From: Syntrophales bacterium
Lineage (GTDB): Bacteria; Desulfobacterota; Syntrophia; Syntrophales; PHBD01
Length of the DNA: 64,000 bases
NCBI GenBank assembly: GCA_035363115.1
Contig: DAOSEM010000002.1
Span: 476,841-540,840 of the forward strand
Direction of reading: 5' to 3'
Shown: positions 34,771 to 43,271 of the stretch, in pieces
Layout of the letters: the number at the start of each line of letters is the position of its first letter
How positions within the stretch are numbered: position 1 is the first letter of the stretch
The notes under the pieces: model-generated
What the model saw: the letters and a program-made list of their open reading frames with translations, nothing else
The model's database searches: none
What the model was told of the DNA's origin: nothing
Program-made: the position numbers and the translations under genes

Positions 34771-35694
34771 ATGAACAAGAATTCAAAGGATTGCAACCGG
34801 AAAAGGAGGATGACGACCACTTTTTTTTCTGCGGCCTTCTTTCTGCTATTCCTATCACAGGGCTGGTGTGCCAATTCCGCCTCTTCGGCGGGCATGGCCG
34901 TTACGCCTGCACATGTTACGGTTCTGATGTATCACAAGGTTTCCGACAATCCGGAAGAGTCGCCGGATCATACGCTGGTTCGAGTGGCCCGCTTTGAAGA
35001 GCAGATGAAATATCTAAAGGATAACGGTTACACGACCATCGATCTCTATGATCTGAAAGCATATATGGATAAAAAAATATCTCTTCCCGAGAAATCGGTC
35101 GTCCTGACATTTGACGACGGCTGGAAGAGCGTGAAGAATGCCATACCGATCATGAAAAAATACAACTTCAAGGCAACCTTCTTTATCGTGCTGGAGTACA
35201 TCGACGGCGCCTATCCCGCCTTCCTGACCTGGGAGGAATTTTCGGAGATCCTGGCCGATAGAAATTTTGATGTCGGCTGCCATTCACATACACATCCCTG
35301 GATACCCGGAAACCATCTCATTTCCTGGCTCACCGGGAAGACTCCGAACCGGTCGCGGTCCGATGTCGTGGCAGAGGTCGCCGGAGCGAAAAAGAGTATG
35401 GAAGATAAGCTCCAACGACCGATTGTTCATTACTCCTGGCCCAGCGGATGGTACAACGCAGAACTGCTCGCTATCGCCCGGGACTCCGGATACATCACGA
35501 CGGTGACCACGGACCAGGGTGTGAACATGCCTGGCATGGATCCCATGAAAATCCGCAGATACCCGGTTTACGGGCAGTTTTCGATAGAGCAGTTCGGGCA
35601 GCTTCTCACGACCAATTTCGGAGACGTGTCTCCGATGGCCGGATCGGTTCCGGCCGGGAAAGACGCGGCATCCGGTTACCCGACACGCAAATAA
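34771..35694 (+). CDS. Secreted polysaccharide deacetylase (NodB/PgaB-like)
   Basis: About 307 residues with a signal peptide (FFSAAFFLLFLSQGWCA) and a carbohydrate esterase 4 domain. VLMYHKVSDNPEE opens it, VLTFDDGWKSV is NodB motif 1 (catalytic/metal Asp pair), and GCHSHTHPWI is motif 2 (metal His pair). SWPSGWYNAEL is the motif 3 region. It should remove N-acetyl groups from the polymer made by the divergent GT2. The ATG at 34771 has gagg 6 bases upstream. It is transcribed away from the synthase genes but forms one functional locus with them. Confidence 0.88.
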   Translation: MNKNSKDCNRKRRMTTTFFSAAFFLLFLSQGWCANSASSAGMAVTPAHVTVLMYHKVSDNPEESPDHTLVRVARFEEQMKYLKDNGYTTIDLYDLKAYMDKKISLPEKSVVLTFDDGWKSVKNAIPIMKKYNFKATFFIVLEYIDGAYPAFLTWEEFSEILADRNFDVGCHSHTHPWIPGNHLISWLTGKTPNRSRSDVVAEVAGAKKSMEDKLQRPIVHYSWPSGWYNAELLAIARDSGYITTVTTDQGVNMPGMDPMKIRRYPVYGQFSIEQFGQLLTTNFGDVSPMAGSVPAGKDAASGYPTRK

Positions 35695-35725
35695 GCATAT
35701 GAAAACAAATATTATGGAGATAAGA

Positions 35726-38700
35726 ATGAACGGACTTCTGCGTCTGGTTTCGTTGATCGTGATTTCAACCTTCCTGCTTCTTCCAGCCCCACCTACGGCT
35801 CATTCCGCGGAAAGCCCGGCGGACCGGGCGTTGAACCTGATGAAACAAGGAAAGCCGGAGCAGGCGGTGACCCTCCTGTCGACGCCGAAAGCAATGAAAG
35901 ATGCAGGGCTTTCGTCCATCCAGGGTTGGGCCTACCTTCGTCTGAACGATCCCGACGGTGCGGAAAAGGCTTTTCGCCGCAGCATCGGACTCCGGGAAAA
36001 GCAATCGGATGCCCACTGTGGTCTCGGGTATGTGAATCTTCGTCGGGGCCTTCCCGTGGATGCAATGGTCTCTTTCAAAAAGGGTCTTGAACAGGGCAGG
36101 ATGAACATGGATTGCATGGCCGGACTCGCCATGGCGCTGGAGCAGACCGGGGACAGGACGGGGGCGAAGCAGGCCGCGGAAACCGTTCTGAAAAAAGACA
36201 AAACCAATGAACTGGCCCAGGCTGTACTGCGCCGTCTCGACCTGACGGAGGAAAGGCCGCCGGAAGATCCGATTCGAATCGCCCTCGATACCTACCGGAA
36301 AGGCGAATGGGGGGCGGCCCGGATTCTGCTGAAGAAGATCGCTTTCGACGGGAAAATGAACGAAACGGTTCTGTCGGCCCTGGCGGACTGCCATTACCGG
36401 CTGGGGAACGTTCCGGAAGCTGCGGACGTCTATCGCCTCATGATGGAGAGAGGAATCGGCACCGAGATGGCCAGGCTTCAGCTTTCGAGAATCTATGGCA
36501 TCCGGCCGGGGGACGTCCAGTGGTGGCAGAAATCGTCCCCGCTTACAAGGGGCAGACCGGCGAAAACACAGTTTCTCTATCGTGCAAAAGGGGATTACTT
36601 TGAATACTTTGACGGAAAGGATTGGAAGCGAACCTACCTTGTCGGCATGAACATCGGTCCGGCCGCTCCCGGCGAGTACCCCTCGACGGCCCCCAGGGAT
36701 GTGGAGGCATACGAGGTCTGGTTTGATCAGATTGCCGCCATGGAATCGAACATGATCCGGGCCTATACGATTCTACCCCCGGCATTTTACACGGCACTGA
36801 AAAGACACAACGAAAAGGCGTCCCGACCGCTGTGGCTCCTGCAGGAGGTCTGGCTCACCGAACGGGAGGACACGGTTGATCTTTACGACAGCAGATGGCG
36901 GGACGAATTCAGGGAAGAAGCACGACGCGTGGTCGACCTTCTCCACGGGAATGCCGTGATTCCTTACCGTCCAGGGCATGCCGCCGGGATCTACACGGCG
37001 GACGTCTCCCCTTACGTTTTCGCCATCGGACCGGGACGGGAAGTGGAAACCTCCATCGTCCTGGGAACCAACCGGCTGCACCCGAACAAGACATCCTATA
37101 AAGGCCGCTATATCGAGGTGAAAAACGGGAACCCGAGCGAGGTGTGGTTTGCAGAGACAATTGATTATGTCGCTTCCTATGAAATGGAGAGGTACAACGC
37201 ACAGAGGCCGATGACCATCGTGAACTGGCCGCCATTGGATCCCATGAGCCATGTCACCGAGGCAAACTATGCGGAAGAAATGGCGATGCGCGGGATCCCC
37301 GTCGCCGCGACGACCAAAGACATGAATGACAGTGACGCCGTTTCACTCGACGTCATGAAACTGAACGCTACATCCACCTATCCCGCCGGATTGTTTGCGG
37401 CTTTTCATGTCTACACATACTGGCCGGACTTTCTCATGTATGACAGGGAATACCCCAAAACGCGCGATGATCTCGGTTCGAACCGGTATTACGGGTATCT
37501 CCTCGACCTGAAAAAGCACCACCGCGGCATGCCCCTCCTCGTCGCCGAGTACGGGGTCCCGACCAGTTGGGGAATCGCCCATGTACATCCAGACGGATGG
37601 CACAACGGCGGGTTCAGCGAAAAAGGCCAAGCCGAGCTCCTGGATCGCATGACCAGAAATATCAAAGATTCCGGCTGTGCCGGCGGTCTCATCTTCGCGT
37701 GGCTGGACGAGTGGTGGAAATCCGTGGCCGACAATTTTACCCGGCCCTTCGATCAACCCCCCGAGCGCCGCACATTCTGGCAGAACATGCTCAATCCGGA
37801 AGAAAACTTCGGCATCGTCGGGTACAGGCCGAACGCCACGGTACCCCTCCTGCGCGGGAATGACAGCGACTGGGAAAAGGCAACGACCATTTCGGCCGAC
37901 TCATCTCCAAAAGCCGGACGGATTCGAGCGGTCCGTGCCATGTCCGACTACGCTTACGTCTATCTCCGTATCGATTTGGATAAGAGCCGGTCGGTGATCG
38001 ACTGGAAAAAGGAAGCCTTCTGGGTGGCCCTGAGCACCCTTCCTGGCCGCGCCGGAAGCCGGGAACTTCCCAGACCGGCCCCGCGCATTACGGACGGCGC
38101 GACGTTTCTCCTGAAGTTCGACCGTCCGGATATGGCCACCCTGCTCATTGCCCATGGTTTCAATCCCAACCAGTGGATTGTCGATACCGGCGTGCCGGGT
38201 GGACGCCTTATTCTGCGCAAAAAAGACGTCAAACTCGGCGTCCTGGAGAGGTCTTCTTTCGAAGAGATGATGATACAGGCCAATCCTCCCCGCTGGGGGA
38301 GGGACGGGAGCATCTTCCCGCCCATCTTCGTCAACAGGAGTGAATTGCCCGCCGGCACGGCCGATCCCGCCTTGCCCGGATCGTCAACCCTGGCCGCCTG
38401 GAACGTCGATAAAACAGGCTCGATGATCGAGGTCAGGATTCCCTGGGGGCTGCTCTATGTGGCCGATCCGTCCACCCACCTCTTCTATGGGGGAACGGAC
38501 GGGCAGGCGGAGCCGGTCTTCACCAAGGGCGGCGCCATCGGGATTGCGGCCATGCACTTCACCGTCGGCGAGTCCGGACCGCGTTTCCAGGAGAGTCTCC
38601 CGCACTCGGTCAACAACAGGATCAATCATGCATTGCCGGCATATGCCTGGGCGGAGTGGAATGAAATGCAGGTCAAGCCTTACATGAAACCGGCCTACTA

Positions 38701-38749
38701 TAGCCTTCAGAGAAGCTTCCGGCAGATGCTGACCGAGATGAAGAAATGA
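35726..38749 (+). CDS. Large secreted protein: TPR, glycoside-hydrolase-like and CBM9-like domains
   Basis: About 1007 residues. A signal peptide (LLRLVSLIVISTFLLLPAPPTAHS) is followed by TPR-type repeats (45-250) and a TIM-barrel-like region (about 280-700). That region has FDGKDWKRTYLVGMNIGPA, NMIRAYTILPPAFY and LLVAEYGVPTSWG, a likely catalytic Glu at a strand end, and GGLIFAWLDEWWK. The C-terminal 300 residues (NDSDWEKATTISAD; SDYAYVYLRIDL) resemble CBM9/DOMON-like sugar-binding sandwiches. It may bind or cleave the exopolysaccharide in the periplasm, like PgaB's second domain. The ATG at 35726 has ggag 6 bases upstream, better than the one at 35699. Confidence 0.7.
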   Translation: MNGLLRLVSLIVISTFLLLPAPPTAHSAESPADRALNLMKQGKPEQAVTLLSTPKAMKDAGLSSIQGWAYLRLNDPDGAEKAFRRSIGLREKQSDAHCGLGYVNLRRGLPVDAMVSFKKGLEQGRMNMDCMAGLAMALEQTGDRTGAKQAAETVLKKDKTNELAQAVLRRLDLTEERPPEDPIRIALDTYRKGEWGAARILLKKIAFDGKMNETVLSALADCHYRLGNVPEAADVYRLMMERGIGTEMARLQLSRIYGIRPGDVQWWQKSSPLTRGRPAKTQFLYRAKGDYFEYFDGKDWKRTYLVGMNIGPAAPGEYPSTAPRDVEAYEVWFDQIAAMESNMIRAYTILPPAFYTALKRHNEKASRPLWLLQEVWLTEREDTVDLYDSRWRDEFREEARRVVDLLHGNAVIPYRPGHAAGIYTADVSPYVFAIGPGREVETSIVLGTNRLHPNKTSYKGRYIEVKNGNPSEVWFAETIDYVASYEMERYNAQRPMTIVNWPPLDPMSHVTEANYAEEMAMRGIPVAATTKDMNDSDAVSLDVMKLNATSTYPAGLFAAFHVYTYWPDFLMYDREYPKTRDDLGSNRYYGYLLDLKKHHRGMPLLVAEYGVPTSWGIAHVHPDGWHNGGFSEKGQAELLDRMTRNIKDSGCAGGLIFAWLDEWWKSVADNFTRPFDQPPERRTFWQNMLNPEENFGIVGYRPNATVPLLRGNDSDWEKATTISADSSPKAGRIRAVRAMSDYAYVYLRIDLDKSRSVIDWKKEAFWVALSTLPGRAGSRELPRPAPRITDGATFLLKFDRPDMATLLIAHGFNPNQWIVDTGVPGGRLILRKKDVKLGVLERSSFEEMMIQANPPRWGRDGSIFPPIFVNRSELPAGTADPALPGSSTLAAWNVDKTGSMIEVRIPWGLLYVADPSTHLFYGGTDGQAEPVFTKGGAIGIAAMHFTVGESGPRFQESLPHSVNNRINHALPAYAWAEWNEMQVKPYMKPAYYSLQRSFRQMLTEMKK

Positions 38750-38794
38750 CTCTCTGAATCGGGAGGGTGGGAGTCCGAGAGGTGCGGGAGGTTC

Positions 38795-39667
38795 TCAGCG
38801 AGCGCCGGCGAAGCAGGCTCCGAGTTTCTCCATGCCCCCCCACCGCTTCAGAAGATCCATTCCCATGGCGTTGATCTCGTTTAAGGTCTTCGGCTGCTCA
38901 TCGCCGGTTCCAGGGAAGATCAGGTACTGGATCCCGCTCTTGGTCCCGCCGATTCGCGCATCCGGATCCACGCCGAGTGCCGTGGCGAGGGCGATCGATC
39001 CCTCTCCGATGCCGGTCTTGGGCGCCTGATCCGCAAGGATGGCGAAGGAATACAGGCCGTTCTCGGTATTTCTTACGATTGCGATATCCCCCAGACAGGC
39101 CCTGGCGTCACGCCGGCATTTGCCATCGGGGTGCATGACCTGTTTCGGCAACGCAAGATAGGGGATTTTTTCAGAGTCAACGTATCTGTGCGGGTCTGTC
39201 CGCCTCTTCGTCCTGTCGTAAAGGCTCGTTGTGGAGACGTAGTACCCGGGGGCGGGATCCGTGGAATTCTGGATGTACGGTTTCCTGTTCGCCAGGACGA
39301 TTCCGACCCAGTTTCCCTGCTCGTCCTTTCCGTGTGCATTATCGTCTATGCCGATGTTTTTGGGATGGTATGCATGGGGTGACCCGTCCGCGTCGATGGT
39401 CATGCCGGTCTGGAAGAAGAAGACGTCATACCCGCGCTGCTTCCAGACGGCAACCTTCTCACCCTTGTTGTCGACCACCTGCCAGACCATTCGGTCGCAG
39501 AAAGCCCTGTTCGGTGATGCCGCTTCGAGACGGCCGGGACCGTGATGAACGAACGTTATATACAAGCAAAAGGTCGCGATCAGGACAAGAGAGGCAACGA
39601 TGATCCCCGTTCTCTTCCTTGCGGATCGACCATGTTCTTCATGCAAATGGCTGCCTTGTGACTTCAT
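38795..39667 (-). CDS. GH75 (chitosanase-like) exported protein
   Basis: A 290-residue protein with one N-terminal membrane or signal segment (GIIVASLVLIATFCLYITFV, 21-40). The domain is like fungal-type chitosanase GH75: YDVFFFQTGMTIDADGSP, RKPYIQNSTDPAPGYYVSTT, and SFAILADQAPKTGIGEGSIA. In that last stretch D213 and E222 sit where the catalytic Asp/Glu pair of GH75 is expected. Chitosanases cut partly deacetylated glucosamine polymers, which fits the neighbouring deacetylase and synthase. The match is from memory of family patterns, so moderate confidence. Confidence 0.55.
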   Translation of the reverse strand: MKSQGSHLHEEHGRSARKRTGIIVASLVLIATFCLYITFVHHGPGRLEAASPNRAFCDRMVWQVVDNKGEKVAVWKQRGYDVFFFQTGMTIDADGSPHAYHPKNIGIDDNAHGKDEQGNWVGIVLANRKPYIQNSTDPAPGYYVSTTSLYDRTKRRTDPHRYVDSEKIPYLALPKQVMHPDGKCRRDARACLGDIAIVRNTENGLYSFAILADQAPKTGIGEGSIALATALGVDPDARIGGTKSGIQYLIFPGTGDEQPKTLNEINAMGMDLLKRWGGMEKLGACFAGAR

Positions 39668-39958
39668 ACAGATCCAACTGAAAATTCCGCTCTGGCTTCA
39701 CCCCGCCCTGTGCTTCACAATCCTGAATCAGGCGTCATCGTTTCCCTTGCTCAAAGGCCTTTCAACCGATGCCTCCGCAGTTGGAATCCCGACCGAATTA
39801 TAGAAAGGGAATGTACATTATCCGACACAGGAATGGTTTGCAAGTGGATTGGGGCTGTTTGAAGGGAAAGAGACCATCCGGATGATCCACCGCGGGATCG
39901 GTCAAATCCATTTCATCCAACGGAAAGAAACGCACTGTATATTCGGCAGGCGGATCCC
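39668..39958. other. Intergenic region, nothing recognised
   Basis: Some 290 bases between the GH75-like gene's start and the TrpF-like gene's stop, on the same strand. I see no gene, no clear terminator hairpin and no convincing promoter hexamers. Confidence 0.4.
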
Positions 39959-40750
39959 TTAATCATCAGAGGCGGTTTCCAGGAGCCGGACCTCATCGAG
40001 GAGACTGCGCACCCTGGCCGGATCCTTCCGGAAACGGATCGGCCGGCCATTGTAGTCCGTCATGTTGGTAAGCGTGCAACTGTCCACGCCGGCGGGACGG
40101 ACGGTCCGAACGGCCTCCCGGACATTGTCGGGCGAGATGCCGCCGGCCAGGATCACCGGGATGCGAACCCTGCGGCACAGGGCGGAGGCAATCCCCCAGT
40201 GGCAAATCTTCCCGGTGATCCCAACGAATCCCTCCACGGGCTGCTGACCGGAAGAGGCGCCGGCCGTCCATCCCAACCGCGTATCGGTCATAAAGAAATC
40301 ACAAGTATCGACGAGCAGGGATGCGACTCGAAGAACCGCCCGTTCTGCGGTCTGGGCGTCCGGCAGGTCCGCCTCCGGAACGGGGACGGAGCGAATGATG
40401 CTGACATCCGGAAACTCTCGGCGCACCCGTTCGTGCAACCGGTCCATCCGCTCGCACGATTTCTCTATGCCATCATGGTCCTGGAGAGGAATATCGTCGC
40501 AGAAATGAACCAGGCCGGGCCTGTAATATTCCAGAGCCCGGAGAATCTCATCCGTTTCTGTAAGCAGTGGAATCAGGGTGCTTTTCGATGGGGAGTGATT
40601 GATCAGTTCGATGGACTCCCTGAGAAGGGGCTGTTTCCACTCTTCACGGAAGAGGATCACACCGCCGATGTGGTCGACGCCCAGCTCAATGAGCGGTCCC
40701 GCCTCCCGGGGCTCCTGAACTTCGTAGATCTGGACGAGGATTTTTTCCAT
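39959..40750 (-). CDS. TrpF-like (phosphoribosylanthranilate isomerase-like) TIM-barrel protein
   Basis: A 263-residue predicted (beta/alpha)8 barrel. The C-terminal half has PVILAGGISPDNVREAVRTV and AGVDSCTLTN, the phosphate-binding strands of TrpF. The N-terminal VQIYEVQEPREAGPLIELGVDHIGGV replaces TrpF's usual KICG opening, so the catalytic Cys is not present in the normal form. It is longer than TrpF (about 200 residues), and no trp genes are nearby. It may therefore be a paralogue with another sugar-phosphate substrate. It lies 7 bases after the ferredoxin gene. Confidence 0.6.
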   Translation of the reverse strand: MEKILVQIYEVQEPREAGPLIELGVDHIGGVILFREEWKQPLLRESIELINHSPSKSTLIPLLTETDEILRALEYYRPGLVHFCDDIPLQDHDGIEKSCERMDRLHERVRREFPDVSIIRSVPVPEADLPDAQTAERAVLRVASLLVDTCDFFMTDTRLGWTAGASSGQQPVEGFVGITGKICHWGIASALCRRVRIPVILAGGISPDNVREAVRTVRPAGVDSCTLTNMTDYNGRPIRFRKDPARVRSLLDEVRLLETASDD

Positions 40751-40757
40751 CCGGAAG

Positions 40758-41753
40758 CTACGAAGGGATGAAGTCCCGATCCCGTGCGACTGTCATGCCG
40801 ATCGCTCCCGTCGGGCAGAAATGGCTGCAGACGCCGCAACCAATACAAATGTCATCATGGATGGCAGCCAGGTCTTGTGAATCCAGGTAGATGGCATCCA
40901 TGGGGCATTCATCCACGCAGATTCCACACCCCGTACACGACGACGCCTCGACAACGGCCCGGTACCGGCTGGGAACGAGCAGACTGTTCGTCTCCTCTTT
41001 CCGGGCGTAGGGGAGGCCGACACAACAGCATTGGCAGCAATTGCAGATCACCGTTCCAATCCCGGCCTTGTTTTCGGTCAGGTGAACCAGCCCTGCTTCC
41101 TCGGCGCTGCGGAGAATCGCCTTTGCTTCCTCGACGTCGATCCGCCGGCCCGTGCCGCGCTTGATGGCGTATTCAGCCCCCCGGTTCATCTGGAGACATA
41201 CCTCCAGCGGTTTGTCGCACTTGCGCATGATCATCCGGCACGGGCACTTCGTCACGGCGAGCAGGTCCGCGCTTTCGACGATCCGGCTGGCATCCTCGTA
41301 GGCCAGGACATGGCTTTCGGGCTCGATCTTTTCATGGATGGGGATCACCCGGAAGAACGGGGGGGCCTGGATTGCCTTCAGCAGGGCCGGCACCTGCGGG
41401 TACTCTTCCTCCGTATAGCGGCGCCAGAGATCGAGCAACTCGCCGGGAGCTTCCGGCCAGAGGCTCGATGCATCGTGAAACTGGATGATGTGCCGCGGCA
41501 TCCGATAGATTGGCCGGCCGTCTTTGAAGGACTCGAAGACGAGACCCTTCCGGAAGAGAGACTGGAGGATGGTATCCATCTCCGGCCGGGGTTTTTCGAA
41601 CCGCTCCGACAGATCTTCCACCGATGCCGGCAGGGCATTGACCAGGCGAGCCTCGTCCTCGGAGCAGACAACCTTCCAGATGAGGGGGACAATATCGGAT
41701 TCCCCCGCGCCGACTTTCTTCGACAGTTCCCGGTAGACATCCCCGTCAGGCAT
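40758..41753 (-). CDS. Multi-cluster ferredoxin-type protein with winged-helix-like N-terminus
   Basis: About 331 residues. The N-terminal 100 residues resemble a winged helix (ALPASVEDLSERFEKPRPEM; LFRKGLVFESFKDGRPIY). The middle is Cys-rich (AVTKCPCRMIMRKCDKP; CNCCQCCCVG), and the C-terminus has two [4Fe-4S] motifs, CTGCGICVDECPMD and CIGCGVCSHFCPTG. It resembles cytoplasmic anaerobe proteins annotated only as 4Fe-4S binding proteins. The Met at 41753 has a strong ribosome-binding site; a longer frame to 41861 would overlap the next gene. Confidence 0.8.
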   Translation of the reverse strand: MPDGDVYRELSKKVGAGESDIVPLIWKVVCSEDEARLVNALPASVEDLSERFEKPRPEMDTILQSLFRKGLVFESFKDGRPIYRMPRHIIQFHDASSLWPEAPGELLDLWRRYTEEEYPQVPALLKAIQAPPFFRVIPIHEKIEPESHVLAYEDASRIVESADLLAVTKCPCRMIMRKCDKPLEVCLQMNRGAEYAIKRGTGRRIDVEEAKAILRSAEEAGLVHLTENKAGIGTVICNCCQCCCVGLPYARKEETNSLLVPSRYRAVVEASSCTGCGICVDECPMDAIYLDSQDLAAIHDDICIGCGVCSHFCPTGAIGMTVARDRDFIPS

Positions 41754-41827
41754 TCCGTTCCCTCTCCTCCCCCGGTCCTTTCCATGAACCGGGAGCCTTT
41801 TCGAATGACATCGTTCCGTCTCCGGAA

Positions 41828-42082
41828 TCAGCAGGCCGCGTCCTCTTCCGGTTCGGCCCATACGATGTGGTCCTTGTTGACGATCATGACCTTGCTCTCG
41901 GCACTCTGGGTTGTTACATCGTAAAGGACAATGAAAGGATTCTTAGACTTGGCAAAGATGTCGGAGACCCTCTTTTCATCACCCAGATTGATTCTTCCCC
42001 GCAGCAAGGATCCGTCAACCGTCCTGATGGAAACCAGACTCTCGGTGACCTTGGCCGACTTTTTCGAACCGGCTTTTTTCAT
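41828..42082 (-). CDS. Small conserved-looking protein of unknown function
   Basis: Eighty-four residues with a basic N-terminus (MKKAGSKKSAKV). A beta-rich core (LVSIRTVDGSLLRGRINLGDE; FIVLYDVTTQSAESKVMIVNKDHIVWAEPEED) recalls small SH3/Sm-like barrels such as DUF6812-type proteins. The ribosome-binding site (gaggagg) is strong. It is the first gene of the ferredoxin/TrpF-like operon. No function can be given. Confidence 0.65.
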   Translation of the reverse strand: MKKAGSKKSAKVTESLVSIRTVDGSLLRGRINLGDEKRVSDIFAKSKNPFIVLYDVTTQSAESKVMIVNKDHIVWAEPEEDAAC

Positions 42083-42482
42083 GACCGACCTCCTCTTTTA
42101 TCAAGTGGTGTTCTCATGGGATTCCACTTTTCCATCGTTCGCTGCCGCCAGACAATACCGGATGGATTCAAATGCTTACGGCACATCCGGTTGCCGAGCG
42201 CCTTTCGAGGTTACTTCCCCTGCAAATTTCAAGCTTTATAAATGAACGACGTCTCATAGTCAAGGTGGATCCTCATCAATCTCCGGATATCCTCGACATT
42301 GCTGCATAGAGGCGAAGGCCGGATCTTTCCAGGGCGGCATTGGTGGTCCAGGCATCGTTTCATCCCAATGGAAGGGAACGGTTTCAACATGTAAAATCAT
42401 TACGCTAAACTGAAAAGCAGAGGTTCATTGGTGATGGCGCGATCATTGCTTTAATCTCATGATCATGCACGAGGAGGGAACC
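42083..42482. other. Divergent intergenic region
   Basis: Four hundred bases between two divergently transcribed genes, so it should contain promoters for both. I could not pick convincing -35/-10 pairs, and no RNA gene or repeat was recognised. Confidence 0.35.
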
Positions 42483-43073
42483 ATGGAATCCGTAAGTCGT
42501 ATCGCACATTCAAGAGAGCCGATGCATTCAGCATCGACAAGAACCGGTATTACTGCCCGACCGGAAAAAACACACGGAGGAGGTATGGCAACCAGGGCGG
42601 CCGCAGGGGAAGATTTTGCCGATGTCTTCACGCATGTGGAGGAAGGATCGGGAAGCGGAGAAGTGACGGGTGCGACCGAATCGTCGGGATCCGATCCATC
42701 ATCCTTCAGGGCGAAAGCAGAGGGAACGGGCCTTATGGCGGTCCTGGAAAAACTTGCCGCCCGCAGCGCCTTGAGACCGGAAGTCAGGGGATTGCAGAAC
42801 GCTGCTGAACGGATCCGGGAGAACATGGAACGCCAGGGACTTACCGTGCCCTTATTGCCTGTCGATGAGGATGTCTACCCGATCGTGTCACCAGGCACGG
42901 GGAACGAACCAGTGGAAGAAATTCAGGCCATCGCCGAAAGCGCTGAAGAGGAAGCATATGATCCAATACCATTGGCTCCCATGGCATCGTCGGATGGTTC
43001 ACCCGCTCTGACGGAGGATCCGGTTGCCATTATTGCCGAGAATCAGACCGTGTTCTTCAACGAAGAGGGATGA
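42483..43073 (+). CDS. Hypothetical protein, low-complexity and acidic
   Basis: A protein of about 196 residues. The first half is rich in Ser, Gly, Thr and Glu (HVEEGSGSGEVTGATESSGS). A short amphipathic helix follows (LMAVLEKLAARSALRPEVRGLQNAAERIRENMERQ), and the tail is acidic and Pro-rich. No signal peptide, membrane segment or family was recognised. The ATG at 42483 has gaggaggga closely upstream. It lies before the hybrid kinase gene on the same strand, about 200 bases away. Confidence 0.5.
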   Translation: MESVSRIAHSREPMHSASTRTGITARPEKTHGGGMATRAAAGEDFADVFTHVEEGSGSGEVTGATESSGSDPSSFRAKAEGTGLMAVLEKLAARSALRPEVRGLQNAAERIRENMERQGLTVPLLPVDEDVYPIVSPGTGNEPVEEIQAIAESAEEEAYDPIPLAPMASSDGSPALTEDPVAIIAENQTVFFNEEG

Positions 43074-43271
43074 GCGATGCCGGAGGGAAATTGCACTCCC
43101 GAACCCGTTCCACCCGTTCCATCGTTTCCGCGTCCCTGTGTGAATAGCGATTTAATGGAATCTCTGGATTTCAGACCTCATGTTGTGAAATGATATCGTG
43201 CCGATTTAATGAATTTCGGTATTCTCTGCGGCCCGCAGGTTGCGGTTGATAACACCCGAAGGATGGATCGG

